DNA of 64,000 nt from JBBIGV01 sp037447335 (lineage in GTDB: Bacteria > Bacteroidota > Ignavibacteria > Ignavibacteriales > Ignavibacteriaceae): the NCBI GenBank assembly GCA_037447335.1, contig JBBIGV010000009.1, positions 13,269-77,268 on the forward strand. Reading direction: 5' to 3'. This document shows positions 36,601-44,420 of this stretch, one piece after another (the stretch's first letter is position 1; every line of letters starts with the position of its first letter). The notes below the pieces were generated by a model, which saw only the letters and a list, made by a program, of their open reading frames with translations, was not told the DNA's origin and did no database searches. The translations under genes were made by a program, and so were the position numbers.

Positions 36601-37807
36601 CAAGTGAACCTTGATGAAAAATAAATGCAATCTGAAACAGGGGATTTCGGCTCAAATCTCTTTCTGGCTGGATTGCTTCAAGAAGTTTTTCAAAAGGAAG
36701 ATCCTGATGCTCCTGTGCTTCAAGTACAGTTTCTTTAACTTTATGAAGAACAAGTCTGAATTCAGGGTCACCTGAAAAGTCAGTTCTGAAAAGAATATTA
36801 TTCGAAAAACTACCTATCAGGTTTTCTATTTCACTTTTGCTTACGTTTACAGCAGCAGTACCTGTAATTATATCCTCCTGGGCTGTATAGCGGTAAAGCA
36901 AAGTTTGAAATGCAGCAAGTAATACCATATAAACGGAAACATTTTCCTTCAGTGCGAAACTTCTTAGCTTTGAAGTCAGAGCCTCAGGAAATTCAAGTGT
37001 TTCGATCGAGCCATGAAAAGTTTCCATCGGAGGTCTTAGAAAATCTGCGGGCATTTCAAGCACAAACTGTGCGCCCTTAAGCCGGTTTACCCAATAGTTG
37101 AGATGTTCTTTCATCTCTTCGGATGCAGTATGATTCTGCTGCCAGATAGAGAAGTCAGCGTACTGGATTGGCAGGTCAGGAAGTTTTACTTCACGCATAT
37201 TTGAATATGCATCATATAACATTCCCAGTTCCTTCATCAGTATTCTTATTGAATAACCATCGGCAACAAGGTGATGTGTATAGATGACAAGAATGCACAG
37301 GTTCTCATTATACGAATAGAGCCTGAAATTTATCAATGGTCCGTTTTCCAGATCAAAAACCTGATGAGAATTTGCCGCAGCAATTTGTTTAACTTTTTCG
37401 CGGAATTCTTGTTCATCGCTGGCTTGAAGAGTTTCTTCCTCAATTTTGTGGAATATGTAATCATTTATAAACTGAATTGGAGTTCCATCCACCGAAGGAA
37501 AAACACTTCTGAGTACTTCATGGCGCTCAATGATTTTATTAAGACTTTTTTCTAAAGCATCCACATTGATATTACCAATCAATTCAATAGCAGCAACAAT
37601 GTTGTATGCAGGGCTATCGGGTTCAAGTTTTTGCAAAAACCAGAATCTCTGCTGAACAACAGACAGTGGAAGGTTTTCGTTGCTGTTTCTTTTTGGAATA
37701 CCTGATGGTTTAGAGCCCTCTTCTTTAATTCTTTGCTCAGCAAGACGTTTAAGAAGAAGAGCTCTTTGTTCAGGACTCAGGTTTTTTAATCGTTCTTTTA
37801 TATCCAT
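33671..37807 (-). CDS. Non-ribosomal peptide synthetase, termination module (C-A-PCP-TE), predicted glycine
   Basis: Protein of 1378 residues. After a 45-residue helical start comes a condensation domain (about 45-480) with active HHLVADG near 179. The adenylation domain (485-1000) has YTSGSTGKPKG and GPTETT. By hand alignment its specificity residues read D-I-L-Q-M-G-M-I-W-K, close to the published glycine code D-I-L-Q-L-G-L-I-W-K. A carrier domain follows (DNFFEIGGHSLL, Ser near 1048). The C-terminal thioesterase (about 1100-1375) has GGYCLGG with Cys1175 where Ser is usual, and where family members have a PGNH-type His motif it reads SPRGMMVEP without histidine. As the only protein with a TE it should finish and release or transfer the product. 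It is the last NRPS gene in the operon. Confidence 0.95.
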   Translation of the reverse strand: MDIKERLKNLSPEQRALLLKRLAEQRIKEEGSKPSGIPKRNSNENLPLSVVQQRFWFLQKLEPDSPAYNIVAAIELIGNINVDALEKSLNKIIERHEVLRSVFPSVDGTPIQFINDYIFHKIEEETLQASDEQEFREKVKQIAAANSHQVFDLENGPLINFRLYSYNENLCILVIYTHHLVADGYSIRILMKELGMLYDAYSNMREVKLPDLPIQYADFSIWQQNHTASEEMKEHLNYWVNRLKGAQFVLEMPADFLRPPMETFHGSIETLEFPEALTSKLRSFALKENVSVYMVLLAAFQTLLYRYTAQEDIITGTAAVNVSKSEIENLIGSFSNNILFRTDFSGDPEFRLVLHKVKETVLEAQEHQDLPFEKLLEAIQPERDLSRNPLFQIAFIFHQGSLEQHLHIGDLMAKRLPVDMGTSRFDITLELEDDKKKISGFIEYKSEIYKVETIKRLCGHLFTLIDSILNNPDAKVSNFKMLTDAERPLLVDEWNKTDVDYPPHKYIHNLFEEQGEIYPDRIAAEFEGEKISYKQLNAKANKLAHYLKKYGVGKDKLVGLCVNTSLDMMVSLLGILKAGGAYVPIDPFFPQDRIAYMLEDSEASVLITHTNLLDIFPAYDKKIICIDADWDAIEKESDQNPTNEIDTLNLAYVIYTSGSTGKPKGVQIPHRPVVNFLLSMLKEPGLTKDDRLLSVTTLSFDIAVLELFLPIIVGARVIIVPKEVTFDGKLLLDRLVKRKVTAMQATPSTWRLLIEAGWNDQVKLKMMCGGEALPRDLANQLIERGGELWNMYGPTETTIWSAVSKITNTSGPVVIGPPIANTQFYILDKNLQPVPIGVPGELHIGGEGLARGYFKKPELTKEKFINNPFRNVSDARMYKTGDLARFLTVGSIEFLGRLDFQVKVRGFRIELGEIENIISTHTNVKQVVVTARQISGGDSRLVAYIIPEPGTDLTASDLREHIKEKLPDYMIPSFFVFLENFPLTPNGKIDRKALPDPDTASIEPETDYIEARDELEIQLTAVWKKILGLKKIGVKDNFFEIGGHSLLAAKLFAHIEKSLGKNLPLATLFQAPTIEGLAAILRQDNWKPSWSSLVPIKPQGSKPPLFLIHGAEGNVLLYRELAHHLSPDQPVYGLQSEGLDGSKELQTRFEIMASNYIKEIKSVQPEGPYLLGGYCLGGTIAFEIAQQLKANNEEVALLAMFETYNIQEIPDDFPKYLRLYHKMQNILFHIENLLSSKSEGRIKFFKEKFNTELSRLKVSIDVSISKIKKKMNIGNGLTYHHLKIDEINDKAQAEYTPLVFDGDITLFKPKKNFAGLLDIYYGWGKYAGKGVKLKNITVSPRGMMVEPYVNTLAAQLQDEIDRALSNGKEKEVLVKETG

Positions 37808-37858
37808 AAAAATACTGGTAATATGACTTTACTTGTTAAAGTAAGTTAGTTAATAAAA

Positions 37859-38872
37859 TCAGCCTCCATTAGAAGTATTCTTCTCGATATCATTTATCAG
37901 TTTTTCGAGATCTTTTGAGTTTACATTGGCAAATATTTCATTTTCAACATAAGCTGAAAGTTTTTTAATAGTGGGGAGGTCAAAAAATTTCTGCAATGGA
38001 ATACTTACATTGAGTTTTTTCTTAATTTTATACGTAACCTGCACAGCGGATAAAGAATGCCCGCCAAGATCAAAAAAATTATCATCAATGCCAATACCCT
38101 CAACTTTAAGAACACCGCTCCAGATCTCTGAAACAGATTTCTCGATTTCTGTGACAGGAGCACTGAATGAAGTTTTTAATCCGGGTCTCTTCGCAGTTGC
38201 TTTCGGAATGGAGCCATTTGCGAGATGACCGTTAGGCATCATCACAATTTCTGCAGGAACACCCATAGCGGTAGCACCGTCAGGGATGTTCTGAACTACA
38301 CCGGAGTTAATACCGATCGTAGCCCACGAGCCAATTTTAAGGTCAGGTAGAATTGAAGAGTTAGTGCCCATATAAACACCATCACCAAGTTCAACCCTGG
38401 CGTTTAGAACGGCGCCCGGCGCAATTACACAATGCTTGCCGACTCTACACCCGTGTCCGATTACCGCACCGGTTAAAACTACTGAACCCTCGTCAATAGA
38501 AGCTCCTGCGGAAAAGGTGACATTCTGATACACTGTTATGTCACCATTGTATTCAACACCCCAAATATCAACATTTGGATCAATCAAACTAACAAGCGGA
38601 ATACCGTATTTTTTTATTTTTTGCAAAGCATTAAATCTTTTTTGTGTTGATCTTGCCACAAGATTAACAACTTCGCAATCATTTGGGTCAGCTTCGGCTA
38701 AAAGAGCAAATTCACCTGCAATCGGGATTCCAAGTATCCTGCTACCGGTTTTTGCAGGATCGTCATCAAGAATAATTATTTCTTTCCAGCGAGCCTGTTT
38801 TTCATTAACTCTAAGTGCTAATCGTACTCCCTCGGCATTTCCTGCACCGCATAAAAATAATTTAGATTTCAT
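37859..38872 (-). CDS. PglD/NeuD-like hexapeptide acyltransferase fused to a peptidyl carrier domain
   Basis: Protein of 337 residues with two unrelated parts. Residues 1-90 form the small Rossmann-like domain of sugar O/N-acyltransferases (KLFLCGAGNAEGV). Residues 90-215 are a left-handed beta-helix with hexapeptide repeats and a candidate catalytic His in GAVIGHGCRVG. After a 30-residue linker, residues about 245-325 are a complete carrier domain: IEKSVSEIWSGVL, DNFFDLGGHSLSAVQV with a phosphopantetheine-accepting Ser near 274, and LQKFFDLPTIKKL. Such acyltransferases usually acetylate UDP-sugars. The fusion suggests the acyl or peptidyl group on the carrier is handed to a sugar or amine. 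It lies between the radical SAM gene and the terminal NRPS with 51 and 19 base gaps. Confidence 0.9.
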   Translation of the reverse strand: MKSKLFLCGAGNAEGVRLALRVNEKQARWKEIIILDDDPAKTGSRILGIPIAGEFALLAEADPNDCEVVNLVARSTQKRFNALQKIKKYGIPLVSLIDPNVDIWGVEYNGDITVYQNVTFSAGASIDEGSVVLTGAVIGHGCRVGKHCVIAPGAVLNARVELGDGVYMGTNSSILPDLKIGSWATIGINSGVVQNIPDGATAMGVPAEIVMMPNGHLANGSIPKATAKRPGLKTSFSAPVTEIEKSVSEIWSGVLKVEGIGIDDNFFDLGGHSLSAVQVTYKIKKKLNVSIPLQKFFDLPTIKKLSAYVENEIFANVNSKDLEKLINDIEKNTSNGG

Positions 38873-38891
38873 ATTTTAATTCTCCCTTTGA

Positions 38892-39851
38892 TTAACCTAC
38901 TACAGGTCCGGGATTATTAGAAGCCATTGGTTTAATTCTTTCTGCAGAGCCTGTCATCCAGTCTGTGCAAGTCTGGCATCTGTCGGGTAATTCATCAAAC
39001 CTATGCTGCAGATGTAAATTTCTGTAGTAACCAAGTCTGTTCCATAAAACGGTCAGAGATTCATCCCAGGCATTTCCTGCACCCTCATCTCCTTCAGTAT
39101 CGCCCGGGCAGCGCGGAACTCTTCCATCCCAGAATACGTGCATCATTGTAATTGCCCATGGACAGGGGATCCTTTTATCTTCAGGAGCGCCAATGTGTGT
39201 TTCAAACTTACCGCCCCAGCTCAACATACGGCGTGCTTTGATTGTAGCACCCCTCTTGAGCCAGTATTGTTTGAATTCATCAAGCTCATGTTTATTTTCT
39301 TCCATTTCAATAAACTGAACCTGAACTTCCGGTGGTTCCGGGTAAGCATTTCTTGCCTGAATAAAGTATTCAACGTTCGAATACACAACATCTCTGTTGG
39401 CTTCAATACGGATTTTTTCGAAAACTTCCGCGCTGAAACCATCAATACCAATAACTACCAAATCAACTCCTGATTCAATTATCGGAACAGCAATATCTGG
39501 AGTTAAATACATACCATTGGTATTTATATTTAAGGATTTCAGACCAACTGATTTACCATATTTTATCATCTGTATCAGCCGGTCGGGTTCCAACAATGGC
39601 TCGCCGCAAAATGAAAACCAGCATTGTGTTTCAGGTGAAACTGCTGCAATTTCATCTGCGCATTTTTTCCATAGTTCGAACGGCATCCTGCCTTTGGGTC
39701 TAACCATGTTAGGGTGATGGCACATGGCACATTTAAGATTGCACTCGGCTGTTACCTCTACGGCAAACCGGGTAGGGAATGAAATGTTTTTCAAAGTACC
39801 GGAAATTTCATCCAGATACTCAAAACCTTTACTAGCAGACTCTTGTCTCAA
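38892..39851 (-). CDS. Radical SAM enzyme with SPASM-like C-terminus
   Basis: Protein of 319 residues. VTAECNLKCAMC gives the CxxxCxxC motif for the SAM-binding [4Fe-4S] cluster (Cys37, Cys41, Cys44). FSFCGEPLLEPD is the GGE-like SAM-contact region, and the barrel continues with LNINTNGMYL and DLVVIGIDG. The C-terminal part has CPWAITMMHVFWDGRVPRCPGD and DRCQTCTDWM, a SPASM/twitch-like set of extra cysteines for auxiliary clusters. SPASM enzymes modify peptides, carrier-bound substrates or sugars. It sits between two NRPS genes in the same operon, so a carrier-bound peptide is the most likely substrate. The exact reaction cannot be read from sequence. Confidence 0.92.
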   Translation of the reverse strand: MRQESASKGFEYLDEISGTLKNISFPTRFAVEVTAECNLKCAMCHHPNMVRPKGRMPFELWKKCADEIAAVSPETQCWFSFCGEPLLEPDRLIQMIKYGKSVGLKSLNINTNGMYLTPDIAVPIIESGVDLVVIGIDGFSAEVFEKIRIEANRDVVYSNVEYFIQARNAYPEPPEVQVQFIEMEENKHELDEFKQYWLKRGATIKARRMLSWGGKFETHIGAPEDKRIPCPWAITMMHVFWDGRVPRCPGDTEGDEGAGNAWDESLTVLWNRLGYYRNLHLQHRFDELPDRCQTCTDWMTGSAERIKPMASNNPGPVVG

Positions 39852-39925
39852 TTTTTCTCCTGCTGTATTTATTTATATTATTAATTTTTAGTATTGCATC
39901 CATAATTGGATATTACTTGCTGGCA

Positions 39926-42900
39926 TCAGTCAGAAATTTTTTTTACTTCCTCGATAAGTTTCTCAAGTGAAGCATCATCTGTCTGTTGCAGCAGAATTTT
40001 TTCAATTTCAATTACTAATTGTTTAAAATCTGACGCCTGGAAAAAGGCAGTCATTGAAAGTTCTATTTTAAAAGCCTGATTTATTTTTACAATTGCCTGA
40101 ACTGCCGAAAGTGAATGCCCTCCGAGTTCAAAGAAGTTATCATTCATTCCAATTTTTTTTACTCCTGTTACATCTGACCATATAGCAGATACAGTTTTTT
40201 CAGTTTCTGTTTTTGGCATTACAAAATCCTTTTGAATATCGGGTCTTTCAATAACCGGAGCAGGAAGTGCCTTCCTGTCAATTTTGCCATTAGGAGTAGT
40301 AGGCAGTTTGTCAAGGAACATAAATACAGCCGGTATCATATATTCGGGAAGTTTTTTAAGCAGGTAATCGCGCAATACTGTATTTGAAGGTTTATTATTG
40401 TTTTCGGCTATAAGATATGCAACTAATTGCGGATTATCCTTAATATCTTCATGAACGATCACAACTGCTTCTCTGATAAGAGGATGTTCTTCAATATACT
40501 TTTCTATTTCACCGGGTTCAATTCTGTAACCACGAATTTTAACCTGATTATCAATTCTTCCGATGAACTCAATAATGTCATTGTTAAAGTACCTAGCGAG
40601 ATCACCCGTACGGTAAACTTTTTTATTTATTCCTTTAATGGGAACTTCTACAAATTTTTCACTTGTTAGCTCAAGGTTATTAAAATAACCTTTCGCCAAT
40701 CCTTCACCAGCAATGCATAATTCTCCGGCGATCCCTATCGGAACAAGCTGTTGTGAGTTATCCAATAGATAAATTTCTGTATTTGCAATTGGTCTTCCGA
40801 TTGGTACTATGTTTTCAACTTCATTAATCGGGTATACGCTGGACCATACAGTGGTTTCTGTAGGTCCGTACATATTTAATAATTTACCCCTGGTCAATGC
40901 CAACAATTGCTTTGCAAGATTGACCGGAAAAGCCTCCCCGCCAATAAGGAGGCAGTCAAGTTTTTTAATGGCTTCAGAAAATTTATCATCAAGCAAAAGC
41001 ATTCTTGCCATCGAGGGTGTACACTGGAAATGAGTTACATTGTGTTGCATTATTAAATCTGCAATTGCCGAAGATGTCTGAGGTTCAGTTGTTTTAGCCG
41101 AAGCAACCAGGTTTGGAAGAGAATTTTTCAAAGTCTTTATATGATCTAATCCCGCTAATACCATTTCCTGATCCACACCAAAGTCAATCAGGCAAGCGAT
41201 TTCATCAACACCTGCAGCCCGGGCTCTTTCGATCGTGGTAATACAAGTTTCAGGTGTGCCGAATAATGAACTTGTTTCAAAATATCTTTCAAAGGCATAG
41301 TTCAAAATTGTTTCTTTATCTTCGTTACTAAGGTTTGCACCGGCTTCAGATAGATCCTCATCCTGGTCTTTATGAACAGGGAAATACCAGCTTGCCAATT
41401 CAACAAGGCTCATAGCACTTGCCAGGTATTTCTTCATCGGGTCACGAACAATCTCTTTAACCATTTCGAAATCTTCACCAATGTAGGTGTGAATCATTAA
41501 AGAGACGTAACCATTACCCTGGTGGTTATTTTCTTTCCAGGCATTTCTGTAAATATTTATTTTGGATTTCACTTCCTCAATGGTTTGTCCGAGCAGGTGA
41601 GTCAGGATATTGTATCCTTTTTCTCCGGCAAGGCGAAAAGTTTCAGGATTACCGGCAGCAGTGATCCACACAGGTAATTCTTTTTGTACAGGCTTTGGAA
41701 GGGTTTTGATTGAAATTTTTTCACCTTTCGGAGAATTGACTTCTACTGCATCGCCGCTCCAAAGTTTTCTGACTGTTTCAATTTGTTCGAACATTATTTC
41801 TTTACGTCTCTTGTAGTTTTGAGGCATAAGTGAAAAATCATTAGGCTGCCAGCCAGAGGCGAATGAAATTCCAATTCTTCCATTTGAAAGATTATCAATC
41901 ATTGACCAATCTTCGGCAATTCTTATAGGGTTATGAAGCGGTGCTACAACACTGCCACTCATTATTCGGAGGTTTTTAGTTATTGTTGATAATGCTGCAC
42001 TGGTGATAGCCGGGTTAGCATATAAGCCGCCAAATTCGTGGAAGTGCCTTTCAGGTGTCCAAACACTTGAGAATCCATTTTCATCTGCAAACTTTGCTCC
42101 TTCGATCAGAATTCTGTAATTATCTGATCCCTTTTCGTTTGCATAACTGGAAAAATAAAACAAGCCAAAATCCATTTTCCCGTCAGGTAAAATATCTGCT
42201 GAACGGGAATTCCGGGTTTTCCACTCGTGTTCAGAATTAATTACAACCTTAAATCCTCTGCATAAGGTATATAATAATTCAAGAACGGAAATGTCGAATG
42301 AGAGACTGGTAACAGCCATCCAAGTACCCGGCGGATCATGTTCAATATACTGATCCATACCAGTAAAAAAGTTTACAACATTCCGGTGTTGTATCATCAC
42401 GCCTTTTGGCTTACCGGTAGATCCGGAAGTATATATCACGTAACATAAGCCGGAAGAATCACATTTTATATCCGGATTCTGAATAATGGAATCTGATATT
42501 ATTTCTGAATCGGAATCAATAATCAATAATTTTGCGGAAGTATTACCAGCCAGATTCAGAAGTGATTGTTGTGATATTATAACCGGACAACCTGAGTCCT
42601 GAATCATATATGAAATTCGCTCAGCAGGGAAGTCAGGGTCAAGCGGAACATATGCTCCACCGGCTTTAAGGATACCAAGAATAGCTGCTACCATATCAAT
42701 GGATCTTTCAACCAGAATTCCGACAAGCGTTTCAGGTTTAACTCCAAGTTTGAGCAGTTTATTTGCTATAATATTCGCTTTTGAGTTTAAGCCGGAGTAT
42801 GTTATAACATTATGATTACAAATAAGCGCAATTGCATCCGGTGATTTGTCTACCTGCTGTTCAAATAATTGGTAAATTAATTTATCAGATGGAAATTCAG

Positions 42901-44266
42901 TTTTAGTCTGGTTCCATACATTGGTTATTTTATCTAATTCAGCTTGAGTAAGTATCGGAATATTACTGAGTTTTTTATAATCATCATTTGCAAATCCTGT
43001 TAAAATATTTCCAAATCGTGTAAGCATTAACTTCATATCACTCTCAGTGTATTTTTCGGAGTGATAAGCAATTTTAATTTTTATTTTTTTATCAGCATAA
43101 ACATAAACAGCTACAGGATAGATTGTTTTTTCAAAGAGCCGGAATTCACGATTAAGCCATTTTCCACCTTTTTCCTGAAGTTTCAGGGTCAGATCATAAT
43201 TGTCAAAAATTAGGATAGTATCAAATAATTGAATCCCCCTTGGAACATTACACCAGCCTAAAACATTACTAAGTGGTGTGTGTTCATGTTTTCGTACTTC
43301 CATCTGTTGTTTTCTGATGGATTTTAACCATGGAATTAGTTCTGCATTGTATTCAACTTTTATTCGCATAGGCAGCACATTCATAAACAGGCCCACTATA
43401 GAATCAGCGCCATCAATTGTTGAATATCTGCAGGCTCTTGCAGCACCAAAAATAATATCATTGCCCGAACAGTAATTACTTAACAAGAATCCCCATGCGC
43501 CCTGAATAATGGTATTGAGTGTAATTTCGTGTTGTTTAGCTTTATCACGAAGAATTGTGCTGATTTTTTCATCAAGAGATAGTTCTATCTCATTTGGAAC
43601 CGAAAACTCTTCGTCTGAGTGTTCAATTGATTTAAGAAGGAGATTAGTGGGGGAGTTTACTCCTTTAAGGAATTTTCTCCAAAAATCTTCGGAAGTTTTT
43701 AAATCTTTTTTAGAAAGCCAGTCAACAAAATTCCTGAATGGTAGTAACTGACCTATTTTAGGTTTGTATCCAGAGCAATAGGAATCATACAGGCTGAATA
43801 CATCATTAAGTATGATAGCGTGAGATCTGCCATCCATTAAAATATGGTGAAATGTCCATATAAGATAAAAATCCGAATCTTCTGCTTTAATAAGATTCAG
43901 CCTTATGAGAGGTGCTCTACTAAGAACAAAACCTTTTTGGCGGTCTTTTTTTAAGAATGATTTGATATTTTCAGAAAGAACTTCTTTATCAACACTGCTC
44001 CAGTTAAAATATTCAATGGGTACGGTAAGATTGGGGGTAATAGTTTGAACAGGTTGATCAACATCCTCCCAAACAAATGATGCACGGCAGCTATCGTGCA
44101 TTAAGATTACTTCATCCCATGCTTTTTGAAGAATTTCTGTATCAATAGTTTCCTCAAGATGACAGACTATCTGGTCGATATCAGTTCTGGAATTCGGATC
44201 AGATATATAGTGAAAAAGCATTCCCTGCTGCAGGGGTGTAAGGTTATATGTCAGTTGATTATTCAT
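39926..44266 (-). CDS. Non-ribosomal peptide synthetase, elongation module C-A(luciferase-like monooxygenase)-PCP, predicted glycine
   Basis: Protein of 1446 residues. The condensation domain (1-450) has active HHILMDG near 139. The adenylation domain is split. The N-part (455-690) ends just after SFDISVLELLYTLCRGFKVVI. A luciferase-like flavin monooxygenase of the MupA/Atu3671 type follows (about 692-1045: FGLFYFSSYANE, VWTPERHFHEFGG, GRIGISFASGWQPNDF, LPVWITAAGNPETF). The A domain then resumes with VTHFQCTPSMARML, GGEAFP and GPTETTVW. The code reads D-I-L-Q-L-G-M-V-W-K, glycine-like. The carrier is DNFFELGGHSLSA. In myxothiazol-type synthetases a monooxygenase at the same A4-A5 site oxidises glycine at C-alpha. 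It closely resembles the starter synthetase, so the two arose by duplication. Confidence 0.95.
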   Translation of the reverse strand: MNNQLTYNLTPLQQGMLFHYISDPNSRTDIDQIVCHLEETIDTEILQKAWDEVILMHDSCRASFVWEDVDQPVQTITPNLTVPIEYFNWSSVDKEVLSENIKSFLKKDRQKGFVLSRAPLIRLNLIKAEDSDFYLIWTFHHILMDGRSHAIILNDVFSLYDSYCSGYKPKIGQLLPFRNFVDWLSKKDLKTSEDFWRKFLKGVNSPTNLLLKSIEHSDEEFSVPNEIELSLDEKISTILRDKAKQHEITLNTIIQGAWGFLLSNYCSGNDIIFGAARACRYSTIDGADSIVGLFMNVLPMRIKVEYNAELIPWLKSIRKQQMEVRKHEHTPLSNVLGWCNVPRGIQLFDTILIFDNYDLTLKLQEKGGKWLNREFRLFEKTIYPVAVYVYADKKIKIKIAYHSEKYTESDMKLMLTRFGNILTGFANDDYKKLSNIPILTQAELDKITNVWNQTKTEFPSDKLIYQLFEQQVDKSPDAIALICNHNVITYSGLNSKANIIANKLLKLGVKPETLVGILVERSIDMVAAILGILKAGGAYVPLDPDFPAERISYMIQDSGCPVIISQQSLLNLAGNTSAKLLIIDSDSEIISDSIIQNPDIKCDSSGLCYVIYTSGSTGKPKGVMIQHRNVVNFFTGMDQYIEHDPPGTWMAVTSLSFDISVLELLYTLCRGFKVVINSEHEWKTRNSRSADILPDGKMDFGLFYFSSYANEKGSDNYRILIEGAKFADENGFSSVWTPERHFHEFGGLYANPAITSAALSTITKNLRIMSGSVVAPLHNPIRIAEDWSMIDNLSNGRIGISFASGWQPNDFSLMPQNYKRRKEIMFEQIETVRKLWSGDAVEVNSPKGEKISIKTLPKPVQKELPVWITAAGNPETFRLAGEKGYNILTHLLGQTIEEVKSKINIYRNAWKENNHQGNGYVSLMIHTYIGEDFEMVKEIVRDPMKKYLASAMSLVELASWYFPVHKDQDEDLSEAGANLSNEDKETILNYAFERYFETSSLFGTPETCITTIERARAAGVDEIACLIDFGVDQEMVLAGLDHIKTLKNSLPNLVASAKTTEPQTSSAIADLIMQHNVTHFQCTPSMARMLLLDDKFSEAIKKLDCLLIGGEAFPVNLAKQLLALTRGKLLNMYGPTETTVWSSVYPINEVENIVPIGRPIANTEIYLLDNSQQLVPIGIAGELCIAGEGLAKGYFNNLELTSEKFVEVPIKGINKKVYRTGDLARYFNNDIIEFIGRIDNQVKIRGYRIEPGEIEKYIEEHPLIREAVVIVHEDIKDNPQLVAYLIAENNNKPSNTVLRDYLLKKLPEYMIPAVFMFLDKLPTTPNGKIDRKALPAPVIERPDIQKDFVMPKTETEKTVSAIWSDVTGVKKIGMNDNFFELGGHSLSAVQAIVKINQAFKIELSMTAFFQASDFKQLVIEIEKILLQQTDDASLEKLIEEVKKISD

Positions 44267-44420
44267 TAGAAAACATCCTTAGAATTCGAACAGTTACTTA
44301 AAATCTGCTTCAAAAAGCATTTATTTACTACCGGCATATTTGACATTTAATTAAACTTAAATTCTGATCACATAAATATTTGAACTTCAGGTTGATTGAA
44401 GTTGAAAAGATGAATCTTTT

